Source: Rhizophagus irregularis
Lineage: Eukaryota; Glomeromycota; Glomeromycetes; Glomerales; Glomeraceae
Direction of reading: 5' to 3'
Assembly: GCF_026210795.1 (NCBI RefSeq)
Contig: NC_089436.1
Location: 3,782,001 to 3,846,000 of the forward strand
DNA: 64,000 nt
In this document: positions 1 to 11,800 of the stretch, piece after piece
Layout: each line of letters starts with the position of its first letter
Position numbering within the stretch: position 1 is the first letter of the stretch
Translations under genes and position numbers: made by a program
Notes under the pieces: generated by a model
The model's database searches: none
Told to the model about the DNA's origin: nothing
Seen by the model: only the letters and a program-made list of their open reading frames with translations

Positions 1-129
1 ATAAAAAATTACCTCCATTTAGATTATATTTATAATATTTCTTTATAAGGAATATTAACTAAGGATTAATTAGAGAAAAAACAGGAAATAAAAAAGTAAT
101 AGAAAAAGAAAGCATCAGAGAGATAGCCG

Positions 130-300
130 AGATGAAGATGTCCATTCGATAAAATGGCTTCAGCGAAATGGAATTCGGTGAAATGGGGTTTTGGTGAAAT
201 GGTATTTCGGACGAAATGGTACTTTGATGAAATATCCCTTCGGTGAAATGGCTTCGGCGAAATATGTTTCGATGAAATGGACTTTGACGAAAAGTCCGGA
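130..300 (+). repeat. Degenerate tandem array of TTCGGTGAAATGG-like units
   Basis: About nine to ten diverged units of 13-18 bp follow one another (ATAAAATGG, AGCGAAATGG, TTCGGTGAAATGG, TTGGTGAAATGG and so on). The array ends in AAAGTCCGGATACCC. The unit resembles the subterminal GTCGGTGAAA motifs of the TIR element that ends near 62237, so it may be a remnant of such an element end. Direct observation; the relationship is inference. Confidence 0.6.
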
Positions 301-1740
301 TACCCTTGGCATGAAGCTACTGTATGTATTCTAAATTGTGTGTTTGATCATTTTTTTCTATCACTACGAGATGATTCTCACATTTCAATAGTCTTTCTTT
401 GTAAATATAAAATAAATTAAACACAAATTTTCGCCAAATCATATCCTTCGTACTCAAATAAATTATAGAGAATGTTAATTTTAGCGAGAGAAATCTAAGA
501 TAATATGATTTCGAATCTATAATATGATTTTGGAGATTAGTAATAAAGTAAAAAAAAAAATAAACCAAAATTCATTTTATCATACATTTTATTTCAATCG
601 ACAAATATCTGAAACATTATTGTGAATTCAATACTCTACAGATATGACAAAAAAAGTTGCAGTCACGTGATTTTTGGCCTGCATCATGGCATTACACTGA
701 CAAATAAATGCTCCACCTAAAATTTGTGACGCATCCTGCAAATTAGCATAATACTGATGTTGATTACAATTTTCTTGAGAAAATCAATGTGCTAATATAC
801 TGTATATATATATGAAAATTAAATAGTATGTCTGAATTAATTATGGACATTAGTTTTTTTCGATTACATATACAAATGGTGCAGCTTATTTATACAAAAT
901 CCACATCATTGGTGTAAACACTATCATTAAAAATAGATAAGTATCATCACTCTGCAAAATCAGAATATACTACATACGAATTTGTATTATATGAAAATTT
1001 CACAAATAATGTGACAGAAAAGTGGAAATATATAAAGGAAAGATTTATGAAAAAAATAAGAATGATTTAAGAATATAGAAATGACTTGGTAGTGAATAGT
1101 GAATGATTGTAAATAACTTTAATGGAAAATTAAGAAAATAGGAGATTACTAAAAATAATTAATGAGAATTCGTATTACAATGATAATTAGTTTATTAATG
1201 ACTTGAGTTTAATCAAATCTCTATTAATGTAAAAGTAGTGACAGAAGCATTTAAATTTAGACAATCATGGCATTGATAAGTAAATTTTACTAATCGTAAC
1301 TTGGGCTATGATGCATAGTATGCACTTTGCTATTGTAATAAGAGTGTATTAATTTTCTTTAAAATTTGCTTCTGTGTATCAACTATTGACGGTTGTAACC
1401 TGCCGACCGTTTTGGCCAACCATTGCCATCTCTAGTCATATCTAAAGTTGCTTGCTGAAAATAAAGAAGGTCATTGTCGAAATGGTAAAAATAATTTCTA
1501 CAATTTCGACATAACGAATTCACTAATTGTGACAAGTAAATTTAGTCATAGCTAATCGATTAGGAATGTAAGATATTTCATTATTTTAAATGTGAATCTG
1601 TGTGAAAACGGGTCAGTATCATCATATTTTCCATCGTAAATATCGCTAATATTTTCATCAACGTTCCAATATGTCCGATATGCCCATTTTGTCGTACATT
1701 TTTCGATAATATTTATGAAAAAACGATATTATCATTTTTT

Positions 1741-1935
1741 CTTAACCAGGGATCCCTATAAAAATTTTATCCATTATTTCTATAAAAACTCCATAAAAAT
1801 GGGACTTTCCCGGATCAAAATGTATGTAATTCGATAAATTCCATGATATAAGATTATTAATTCCTGAAATATGAGCCTTTTACGGAAAAAGATGGAATAT
1901 AAAAACGGATCAACTTTTTTTACAGAGAATCTATA
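1741..1935 (+). repeat. Dispersed repeat, inverted copy at 30050-30235
   Basis: This segment matches the reverse complement of 30050-30235 over almost its whole length. Shared landmarks are CTATAAAAATTTTATCC, TTATTTCT(A/G)TAAAAACTCCAT, ATTCGATAAATTC and GGCCTTTTACGG. No ORF and no clear terminal inverted repeat is visible. It is probably an old non-autonomous element. Confidence 0.65.
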
Positions 1936-2280
1936 GAAAATTATTTCTACACTAAGAGTGTTGAGATTTGATAATTATTAATCCAGTAAAGTATGAATTT
2001 CCCTAATATTATAGTGATAATTAAATAATTTATTCTTAAATAGAATGTTACCGTTATATCAAATGTTGAACCTGTTGCTCAAGTATCCTTACACTTTCAA
2101 TTAATAATACTGGATTTTAATATTTACGCACTGAATTTTTTTAATATGTAATGTTATAATACAATATTTATAATAAAGATTTATTTTAAAAAATATACAT
2201 AAAAGAAATTTAAAAATTCAAATAATAGTAAGTTATGTTGTATAGTTTGACCAATACCCAAACCAGAATTTTTTAAATGC

Positions 2281-4251
2281 TTAATCTTTTTTTGATTTTT
2301 GATCATCTGATGAAGGACTTATAATGAAACCAATGAATTTAATTAATTTAACAACAATTATTCCAATGATACTAAGAGAGATACCTATTAAAATTGCATA
2401 AATATCAAGATTATATGCTCTAATAAATCCCATCCTAGTTTCAGCAGGAACCCATTCCTTTAAAAAGTCATCATCGACATATTCAACAAAAGAACTGCTA
2501 TGTAAAATATATTCAATTAAATCAGCAGCTCTATATTTTCTCTTACTATTAATTTTAGCTAAAACTTTTAATCTCTCTGAATTATTCTTTACATTCTCTT
2601 CTTTTAATAATGAATCCATTTTATTTAAAATATCATTAACATCCAAAGTGGTCAATTTTAATGATGATGCTACACCAGCTGAAACTAATTTTTGAGCGTT
2701 ACCCATCTGATCACCAGCAAAAGGTAAAACTAACATAGGAGTACCAGTATAAAGAGATTCATGAGCACTTCCTGCACCTCCATGATTAAAAAATAATTTT
2801 GTATTAGTATGATTAAGTATAGCAAATTGTGGAACAAACTCTGCAATATGGATATGTGGATGTTCATTATTTAGAATTTGCGAAGTTTGAATTTGTGTAC
2901 CATCAGATAATTTTAATGTTGGATAAAAATAATCTTTTGGTGTCTCAACTAATGCCCAAACTACACCATCAATTATTTTTTTGTTAATTGCTTCAATAAA
3001 CGATTGTAAAAGTTTACTGTTATTATCAGTGGTTGTAGAGTAAAGTGTACCAAAAGATACATATAAAACGCGTTCGTGCCCATTTATAAAATCAGAAAGT
3101 TCAGGCGTGAGTGGTGGATATTCTTCTGATAATATTGGTCCAATTTCCTAAGAAAGAAGAAATTAAAGATTGATATTTCATATTAATATAATAAAAGTAA
3201 TGATATATTTACCTGAATATATGGCGGCAAAGTTTGTGGTAACTTTAAGAATGAAAATAAAAAACCGTTTTTACTAATTTAAACAAAATTCGACAAATAA
3301 TAATTTATTTATTAATAATTACCTCAAAACCAAAGAAAGTATCAATCAAAACTAAAGAAGCTTTAAAACCTCCAAGAGTCAATTGACCAAGGTCAACATT
3401 CATTTGTTTTCTCATTTCATTTAACTGATTTGTAAAGTCACTTAACGAATAAACATATCGAAACACTTGAATAAAATTACATCTAAATCTTTCCCAAATT
3501 GATTCATTTTCTAATGAAATGTTACAGCCTAAAATCGGGTCAAATTTATATGGTTTAGGATCCACGACTAAAAAAAAGAAAATTTTTTTAATAATGATTT
3601 TTTTTAAAAAAAAAATAATAATAAAATATTTGTAATTACTTTGAAGTGCCGAAACCAACACAACAACGGGTTTCTTTAGTGTGTTAGCAACATCTATACA
3701 GGCTTCATTTATCAGTAAATCGCAAAATATTAAGTCAATATTGTAATCTTCAACAACACTTTTGTATTTTTCGTATGTTCTTTTGTAGGATATTACGCCC
3801 ATTTCCCAGAGACTTTTCATGGCATTATAATCTTGTTCTTCATCAATTCCATCCTTTCCTAAATTTTTCATGCCCATGCCAGGACCTAATGAAATTTGTT
3901 TAACGGCTGGATACTCTGATGACAATACATTATTTCCGGATGCCAATAATATTACCTTTATATCGTTAATGAAAATATGAGAGAGTTGATCATCGATCAT
4001 CAACGTTAATAAAAAAAAAATCTTACATTGTAGCCTCTTTCAGCCAATATCGTAGCAATGTCTAGCATTGGTTTAACATGACTTCTTCCGCCCATAAAAG
4101 AACCAAACAAAATATTTTTAGGTATGTTTGAGCGATCTATATCAACTCTTTTAGAAATATCGTTTTGTACTGCAGTAATAAAATTGACACAAAAGACTAG
4201 GTTTAATAGGAAGGGCACCAATAATAATAAAATTGATTTTCTTTTAATCAT
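2281..4251 (-). CDS. UDP-glycosyltransferase (GT1 family), membrane-anchored, five exons
   Basis: Exons on the minus strand: 4251-4027, 3955-3640, 3567-3323, 3242-3213 and 3147-2281. All four introns (71, 72, 80 and 65 nt) are GT-AG and keep the frame, giving about 560 aa, the usual size for eukaryotic UGTs. The start at 4251 is preferred over 4278 because it opens directly into a signal peptide (residues 1-27). Residue H58 in GGRSHVKPM fits the catalytic histidine. The UGT signature lies around residues 378-423: FVPQ, then HGGAGSAHE, then TPMLVLPFAGDQMGNA. A hydrophobic segment near residues 518-545 is followed by a lysine-rich tail, as in ER-anchored UGTs. Such enzymes transfer a sugar from a UDP-sugar to a lipophilic acceptor; the acceptor cannot be predicted. 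The gene appears intact. Confidence 0.9.
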
Positions 4252-4814
4252 TTTTTTTTTTTTGATAAATATACACACACAAAAAAATGATTTAATTCTT
4301 TATATATAATAATTCGAATTCCGGGGAGTTTATCCAATGGACATTTTCTCATTAAATTCACATGCGAGTTATTTAAATGTATGCATCTTTAGATTTGTTA
4401 TTCATTTTAAACATTTTTAACCGACGGAAGAATATAGCCGATACAACTGATAGTCTGAAACCGGTTAATTAACGTGCATCTACTTAATTTATCAAATAAA
4501 GGCTTGGTGACACATATTGTTCAAAAAAAAAATTTAACTGGTAATACTGCAATACTAGAATGCATTAGCTTTAACCGGTTAACATTTAACCGGTTCCGAA
4601 AATCATGCGCAGTACTATCTGTACAGTATATCTCGTATTATGCTTTTCCGATACTTTTCTTGAATAGGAAACCTCCAACCAATCCGGGACCTCGAATGAT
4701 CATCTGATTTGTTTGCTGCCGATCATATTAAAATAAATTAAAGTTAGCATCTTAAAAATGAAATTACTCGAAAACTAATCTTATGTTAACAATGACGTTA
4801 ACGCATCACCCAAC
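4252..4814. other. Intergenic, upstream of the glycosyltransferase
   Basis: This should contain the glycosyltransferase promoter. No convincing TATA or initiator could be assigned in the AT-rich background. Three ACCGGTTAA-type motifs occur near 4460, 4574 and 4592. The plus-strand frames at 4124 and 4474 are not gene-like. Confidence 0.45.
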
Positions 4815-5904
4815 TAGTGCTTCGACCCGGATGAAAACCGTCATCCGGATTACACAAAAAAAAAATCCGGATTATATCCGGATTGACCCGGATTTTGAAT
4901 CCGGATCAGATAATCCGGATAGAAACCGGAAACCGGATTGGATTTACAAATGATCGGCAATAATTCTGGCCAGAATTCATAACGCCGGCCAGAATTACAA
5001 ATTGTGTAACATTAAATTTTCATGCCAGCCGATAAAAAATTTTTTGCCCGGTGGCTAAACTATTTTTCGGTGTCACGTGATGTTAATTTCGGCCAGAATT
5101 ACAAATTTGGCCAAAATTATCCAAGACCACGAAATTTACATAATTCCAATTTCATTAAATACTTTTCTTTAAAACAATTTCATATTATTTCAGCATTGTC
5201 TCAGAATATTGTTTAACATTTCTTTGTAAATTAACTAATTATGAAATTTTAAACAAGATATTTTTATATACAGCTAAAGATTACTATAAATAGATGTGTT
5301 GGGTTAGTAAGGCAATTTTTTAAGGATTTGTTTCTTCTTTCAAAAATTAAAGAATCATTTGAATCAAATTATATAACACTAGTTTTAACTTTTAAAAAAA
5401 GTTGTTATAATTATATAAATTTATAATATTGAACAATTTTTCATTTAAAACAATAATTATTATTTTGTTGTAACAAAAATAATATAAAGTTTTTTTTCTT
5501 TTGAACGTTTGAATGTGAAATCTAAAATTATTTGTTATTTGTTAATGTATAAATTTAAATAAACAAATCTGATACAAACTTCAATAAATAAATTATAATT
5601 GAAAAATCTTCTTAAACTTACTGTATTAAAAAGTTTAATATAACAAATATAAATTTAATAAATTTTAATAAAAAAATTGGTATTAGGCGCAAAAATAATT
5701 AGCCATAATATAATTTAGATATAGGATCAGCAAAATCATTATTAATTAAAAAAAAAAATAATAAAAAATTTCATCCGGATTCCGGGTCAAACCGGATATT
5801 TTTCATCCGGTTTATAATCCGGATGAAAACCGTGAAAATCCGGATATCCGAAAAAAAAAAATCCGGATCAATCCGGATTGATCCGGATACGGGTCGAGGC
5901 ACTA
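4815..5904. mobile_element. hAT-like non-autonomous DNA element (1090 bp) with 8-bp TSD
   Basis: The element starts TAGTGCTTCGACCCGGAT and ends with the inverted match ATCCGGATACGGGTCGAGGCACTA. It is flanked by a perfect 8-bp duplication CACCCAAC (4807-4814 and 5905-5912). Both subterminal zones (about 4830-4950 and 5770-5890) are packed with ATCCGGAT / CCGGATTGA repeats in both orientations. This is the kind of site that hAT transposases are known to bind. No transposase ORF is present, so it would need a partner in trans. The internal part carries GGCCAGAATTACAAAT motifs. Assignment to hAT rests on the 8-bp TSD and the TAGTG terminus. Confidence 0.85.
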
Positions 5905-5912
5905 CACCCAAC

Positions 5913-7287
5913 CACCCTAAGAGACATACTTTCTTTTGCTAAAAATTAATTAAAATTTCGGAAAATCATGTGAAAATTAAATAATAATAAAAGAATTATT
6001 TTTCGTCGATTTCGGTTGGACTCTGCTGCGGAACTGTGGTCTAACGGTAAGTGGTAAGGATTTTTTATTTGCGTCGGGTTGATTTCTTTTAGGTTCAGCC
6101 AGTTCCAGGATTTTTCTTTATAGGATCAGTTCATTACTGCTGTGGTATTACGTTAAATAGCTTCAATTTCCTTTGGCGTCAGGGGATTAGTAATATTAAG
6201 TTATTAATAAATTTTTTCTTTCTTTTTCAGTTCCGTCATTCTGGCTGAGAATCGGCTTATTAATTGATAGGGCAATTAAATTATACTTAAATTAGAATTA
6301 TTTCCATGTTTAAATTATTATCTAAACCAAAAGATTTGAAGCTATATTTATTAAAGTCCTACTTTGTTTAAGTATGTATAAAAAATCTAATATATTTAGA
6401 GTTAGAAATTTTTATTATGCAATTCGGTCCAAAAAAAGTGGAAAAAAAAAATTTTAAAAAAAATAACAATACGGTCTAAAAAAAAGATCGAAAAAAAATA
6501 ATATAAAAAAAATCGGTCTTAATAAGACCGAAACAATAGGATTATTTTAATTAAAAAATTTCAGTTTGGAAAAAAAATTAAACATAAATGAGAAAAAACA
6601 AATTTTTCGGTTTGAAAAAAAAATGAAAAAAAATCGGACAAAAAATTAAAAAATTAAATAATCAAAAAAAAAATTCCGATTAAGGTAATTTTCATTAACC
6701 GAAATTGGATTAGTGGATCGAATAGTTTTGGACCATATATATAAATGAGGCATGTCACGGTTTTAATTATATAGCATGGGATTTCAAGTTACACAATTCA
6801 AATTATTTATGCGGAGACGTCAGACAAATTTTTTTAGTTATATATACAGTAGATTATCCATTTTTATTTTATTTTATTCAATATAGACGTAGACTGGGGT
6901 GATAACAAGGAAATCCCTGTAATGCTGTAAGTTAGCACCATTACAAATAGTACCTAACGGAGTTGTCCTGCCTATTACTAATATCTAGACTATATCGTAG
7001 AATAAATTGGAAAAAGAAATAATAAAATTACCTAAATTATAAAAAAACGAAAAGTTATATAGATTATCCAAATATCAAAAAAAAGTTGAAATCATTCACG
7101 TGATAAAGTTGCATTTGATTTTGACGTAATAATTTTTATTTGGGAAGAATCTTTAATTTAACCAAATATGAATGATTGCATTACTAGAAAACTTTATAAA
7201 TTTACACAATTTTTTTTTTATAACCATGTTAAATTCTTATTTTAAATTTTTATAAATATTACAACACAATTTATTTCCTTCGAAATT
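5913..7287. other. Intergenic, A-rich, with a small retroposon inside
   Basis: About 6420-6690 is a run of poly-A blocks separated by CGGT/CGAA, followed at 6698 by CCGAAATTGGATTAG. Near-copies of that motif occur at about 29925 and 62722. The 6861-7059 retroposon fragment is listed separately. A weak tRNA-like stretch at 6033-6117 was examined and rejected. No gene is seen. Confidence 0.5.
6861..7059 (-). mobile_element. 5'-truncated copy of the 2.68-kb single-ORF retroposon
   Basis: Read on the minus strand, the sequence contains blocks matching the 3' UTR of the copy at 58989-61662: GTAATAGGCAGGACAACTCC and ACCCCAGTCTACGTCTATAT. It ends in a tail of the type GAATAAAATAAAATAAAAA. It is flanked by an 11-bp direct repeat TAGATTATCCA (6850-6860 and 7060-7070). 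A 3' fragment with an A-rich tail and a TSD is the expected product of target-primed reverse transcription that stopped early. Confidence 0.75.
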
Positions 7288-8330
7288 AAGTCAAAATTAT
7301 ATTGAATTATTGGATGATAATGAATATTACGATATTACAGTTGAAGTTGGCAAAGATCCTAATGTGAAAATATTTCGTTCACACAAGATTATTTTGTGTC
7401 GCCGTTCTCCATGCTTACGACGTAGTTTGGCCTCTAGTAAAAACCAATGTTTTAACTAACATTAAGTTTCCGAATATCACCAGAGGTTTTCCAAATTATT
7501 TTAAGGTAAGTTTGTAACTATATATAATACAATAATGACTAAATATAACATAATGCGTATAATTATCTTTAATATTTATTGAAATAATTAATTTTATGAT
7601 ACAGGTATATCTATGGAGGTATTCTTTCGTTGAGTGAAAATATGATTCAAAAATTTTTCAAATTTTATTGGCAGCAGATGAACTATTTCTTCAAGAATTA
7701 ATTGATTATTTACAAAATATTTGATTGAAAATAAATCCGAATGGATGGAGCAACACTTTGAATTCATTCATCGAACAAGTTTTCAATACAATTCTTTATT
7801 GGAAATTCAACGATTCTGTACAGATTTTATGGCAAAATCTCCAGAGAAAGTATTTAAATCACTTGATTTCACTTCACTTCCTGAAAAATCTTTAGTTCAA
7901 CTCATTAAAAGAGATGATTTACAAATGAAAGAAATAGAGGTTTGGGAACATGTATTAGAATGGGTCTTGCACAAAATCCTACACTTGATCCTAATGATTT
8001 GTCAGATGCTGATTTTAAAACAATGAAATATACTTTACAACATTGTTTACCTTGGATTGGATTTTTTAGTTTATCATCCAAAGAATTTTCACAAAAAGTT
8101 CGTCCTTATAAGAAGCTCTTAAGACGCCAAATTTATGAAAATTTATTAAATTCTCACTTAGATCCTGATATTAAACCAATTGATAATATTTTACTTCCTA
8201 GAGATATTAGATTTGATTGAATTATTGATTCAAAAATTATTGATTTGAATATGGCTTCGATTATTTCAAGATGGATCAATAAAGTTGATGTTAATTGTAA
8301 CTTTTCTTATTTAAGAGAATTGTATTTACC
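7288..8330 (+). pseudogene. BTB-BACK-TLDc protein gene, broken
   Basis: The BTB part is recognisable at 7288-7440 (LSQNYIELLDDNEYYDITVE, then KIFRSHKIILCRRSPCLRRS). A frame change follows near 7440 and a likely intron lies at about 7505-7605. The BTB end (YIYGGILSLSE) is followed by another frame change before LIENKSEWMEQHFEF. The BACK-like middle runs at 7721-7965. A one-base deletion near 7966 shifts the frame to GLAQNPTLDPNDLSDADFKT. A TGA at 8218 precedes a truncated TLDc start (MASIISRWINKVD, YLRELYLPYKFQ). BTB-BACK-TLDc proteins act as adaptors for Cul3 ubiquitin ligases in other eukaryotes. With at least three lesions and no start codon, this copy is not functional. Confidence 0.85.
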
Positions 8331-8839
8331 ATACAAATTTCAATATTTTAACTGGACGTTCGTTAATTACTATAATACAGGTCTTATAATCTCTATACTA
8401 TCAAGCAAAAACTTTTATCAGATGGATAATAATTGATGAAGTTTCATTTATACCGATAATTAAATTTACTATTAGTATAAAAGTGGAATTTCATAAATTT
8501 TTTGCACATTATGTTAAAGCAAGTGAAATTTCAAATGAATTATTTAAAGAATTATAATTTAAACAAAGGATATTAATCAATAGTGTAATTTATTTAAAAT
8601 AAAAAAATATGCAAAATAAGAAGGATCATTCAATTCCAAAAAAAATAACACCACTGAACTAAGTTAAGAATTTTTCAAAATAAAAAAATTTTTCTCTCTA
8701 CATTCTATCATTATCATTTCAAGCATTTTTGTACTCCAATTTGTTTTAATAACAATGTAGTGTAGCACACTCCAACTTTATTTTCATCAATACTATTTTC
8801 TAATTCAAAAATTCACCTAATTTAAATATAACCTCATTA
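8331..8839. other. Intergenic, degraded 3' flank of the BTB pseudogene
   Basis: The TLDc homology stops after about 8345. A short frame near 8485-8560 (KVEFHKFFAHYVKASEISN) looks protein-like but is isolated and was not assigned. Nothing else is seen. Confidence 0.4.
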
Positions 8840-11800
8840 TTAAGTAGAGCCGTCATGCATTTCGCTAACCTTAAGAAATTCTAAATCATTGATTATGTTC
8901 CCAAAATTACTGTTATGTGCATCAATATATAATTCAAATTCTTTTTCTCTATTAATTTCACTTCTTTTACTAATTAAACAATGACATCCATATTTTAAAT
9001 CAACTTCTTTAAATTCATTTTCAGTTGATTTTTTATAATATTTTTTATAATATTCAAATGCTTCTTTAGTTTCATCTCTATTCACACCATTTCCTAATTC
9101 ATAGCATTCACCTAAATTATATTGTGATATTTTATTTTTGGTTTCTGCCGCTTTGATGTAAACAGCTTTTTCTAAATTAGTTTTTGTACCTTTACCATTC
9201 TCATATGATAATCTCAAGTTATTTTGGGCAACTTTATGTCCTTTATCAGATGCTCTTTTATATAGCTCAAATGCTTTCGTTTTATCAACCCCTGTTCCAA
9301 TTCCACTAAGATAACAATTTCCAAGTTGAAATTGAGCGTATGAATACCCTTGATCAGCTGACTTTTTATAATATTCTAATGCTTTAACTACATCTTTTTC
9401 TGCACTTTTACGATTTTGATAGTAAATACCTAAAATATATTGTGCAACTTTATATCCTTGATTAGCGGCCTTCTCATATGACTCAAATGCTTTCATTTTA
9501 TTGACTTCTGTTCCAATTCCATTAAGGTAACAATTTCCAAGCTGGAAATGAGCATATAAATACCCTTGACCAGCTGCGTTTTTATATGACTCAAATGCTT
9601 TTGTTTTATCAATTATTGTTCCAATTCCTTTAGAATAACAACATCCAAGTTGAAATTGAGCATATAAATATTCTTGATCTGCTGACTTTTTATAATATTC
9701 AAATGCTTTTCTTTCATCTTTTTCTACACCATTTCCATTTTCATAACATTTGCCCAAATTATATTCTGCTATCGTGCATTCATTTTCTGTTGCTTTACAA
9801 TACCAGTAAGAAGCTTGTTTTAAGTCTTTATTTATACTTCTACCTAACTCATATAATTCTCCTAAATAATTTTGACTACTACAACTTTCTCCTTTTTCAG
9901 CCAATTCTTTGATTATTTCAATACCTTTTGTTTTATTAATTTCTGTTCCAATTCCTTCAAAATAACAATTTCCAATTTGAAGTTGAGATTCTATATATCC
10001 TTTATCAGCTGATTTTTTATAACATTCAAAAGCTTTAGCTTTATTATTATTTGTAAGGTAATGATTTCCCAACAAATATTGTGCAACGGCATTTCCATTT
10101 TTTCCTGCCTCTTTAAATAATTTGAATGCTATTTTATTATTTACTTCAGTTCCATATCCAAGTTTATAGAAAACATTAAGAACAAGTTTTGCATTAACTT
10201 GTTTACTATATCTTAACATTCGAGAATACCAATTATTTGCTTTATTTATTGTTATTTCTTTATCACCAGATAAATAATTAGTAATCTGATTTTCGCTAAT
10301 TTGTCAAATATTTCGAGAGCCTTTTTTCTATCCTTATTAATACCTATTCCATATCCATAATGAATTCCTAGCAAATATAATGCATCATTGTCTCCTTTTT
10401 CAGCCATTATTTTAATTAATTCAAATGCCTTAACTCTATTTATTTCAGTACCATATCCAAAGTTATAACAATAAATAAGTTGAAACTGTGCACTATTATT
10501 ATCTTGTTTAGCTGATTTCTTATATAATTCAAAGGCTTTTCTTGTGTCTTTTCTTACACCTGTTCCTAATTGATAACATTTACCTAAATTAAATTGTGCA
10601 AATTCACATCCATTTCCTGCTGCTTTTTGTAGATAATGAAAAGATTTTTCATAATTTGCTTTCAATAATATTTTTCCAACACAATATAATCCAAGTTGAC
10701 TTAAATTTCTAAAAAATAAAATTTTGCAAAGCTTTCTTTTTTTAGTATTTTCTGTTTCAATTCTTATTTTTTTATTATAATGCTTTTTAAGAATATTTTT
10801 TGCTATAATATTTCCATTATCCTCTGCTTTTTCATACCAATATTTTGCTTGTAGTTTATCAATTTTTGTTCCAATTCCATTATAAAAACAATTACCAAGT
10901 TCTAGTTGTGCATCAGAAATTTCTTGTTTTGCTAATATTTCATAGTATTCAAATGCTTTCATCTCATCTTTATCAACTCCTTTTCCTAATCTATAGTTAT
11001 TAGCAAGATAAAGTTTTGCAATTGTATTTCCACTTTTAGAAGCTTCTTTATACCAATAAACTGATTTTTTTTCATTATTCATTATTCCAATACCAAATTC
11101 ATAACAATATCCTAGATAAAATTTTCCAATTATACTTCCATTATTCGCAGATTTTTCACACCAATCAAATGACATTCTTTTACCACGGTTAATACCATAT
11201 CCATCATAATAACATTTAGCAAGATAAATTTGTGCAATTGAATAATTATTATTTGCTGCTTTTGAAAACAATTCAAATGCTTTAATACTATTTTCTTCTT
11301 CTATACCAATATTATAATAATAAAATAATCCAAGAAACCAAATATATTGAGATTTATCCTGATTTTTTGATAACCAATATATGAGAGTATTTACATTTTG
11401 ATTTAACTGTAATATTTTTTTATCAATGAGTTGTTGAACTTGATCAAAAGTAATTCCTCTGTCATGTTTCTTAATTATATAAATAATCAACTTATCAACA
11501 ATTGCTCCATATATCGACTCAACTAAATTAATTGATGATAATGACGTTTGAACTGATGCAATTGATGAACTATCTTGTGAGCTTATCCTACTATCACACA
11601 CATCACATACATTAATATTTGTCGATGTAATATATGATGGATTTGACATAGTATTAAATACTAAACTATTATTAATATTTAAATCATTATTTATATCCAA
11701 AGACACCTTGCTTGATTCTGAATTTGTTTCGTAATTTTCCGAAGAAAAAAAAATTTTTTTGTCTTCATTTAAGTTATAAATGACAATTTCAAGAGAAATG

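Larger units (their letters stand above)
1..2280. other. AT-rich intergenic region
   Basis: No reading frame here looks like a gene. The stretch holds an imperfect tandem array at 130-300 and a dispersed repeat at about 1741-1935, both listed separately. The rest is AT-rich sequence in which I see nothing. The short plus-strand frame at 317-568 is low-complexity (poly-F/Y/K) and was not accepted. Confidence 0.6.

Noticed and set aside
317-568. 83-codon frame at the left edge
   Set aside because: Low-complexity F/Y/K composition and no homologous pattern.
6033-6117. tRNA-like stretch: GGAACTG ... CAGTTCC could form a 7-bp acceptor stem, with TGGTCTAACGGTAAG like an A box
   Set aside because: No T-arm with a paired stem and TTC loop in the right place, and no convincing anticodon arm. 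The stretch also reads as a GTAAGT...TTTTAG intron-like sequence.
7942-8220. A separate 92-codon gene
   Set aside because: It is the continuation of the BTB-BACK-TLDc frame after a one-base deletion, not an independent gene.
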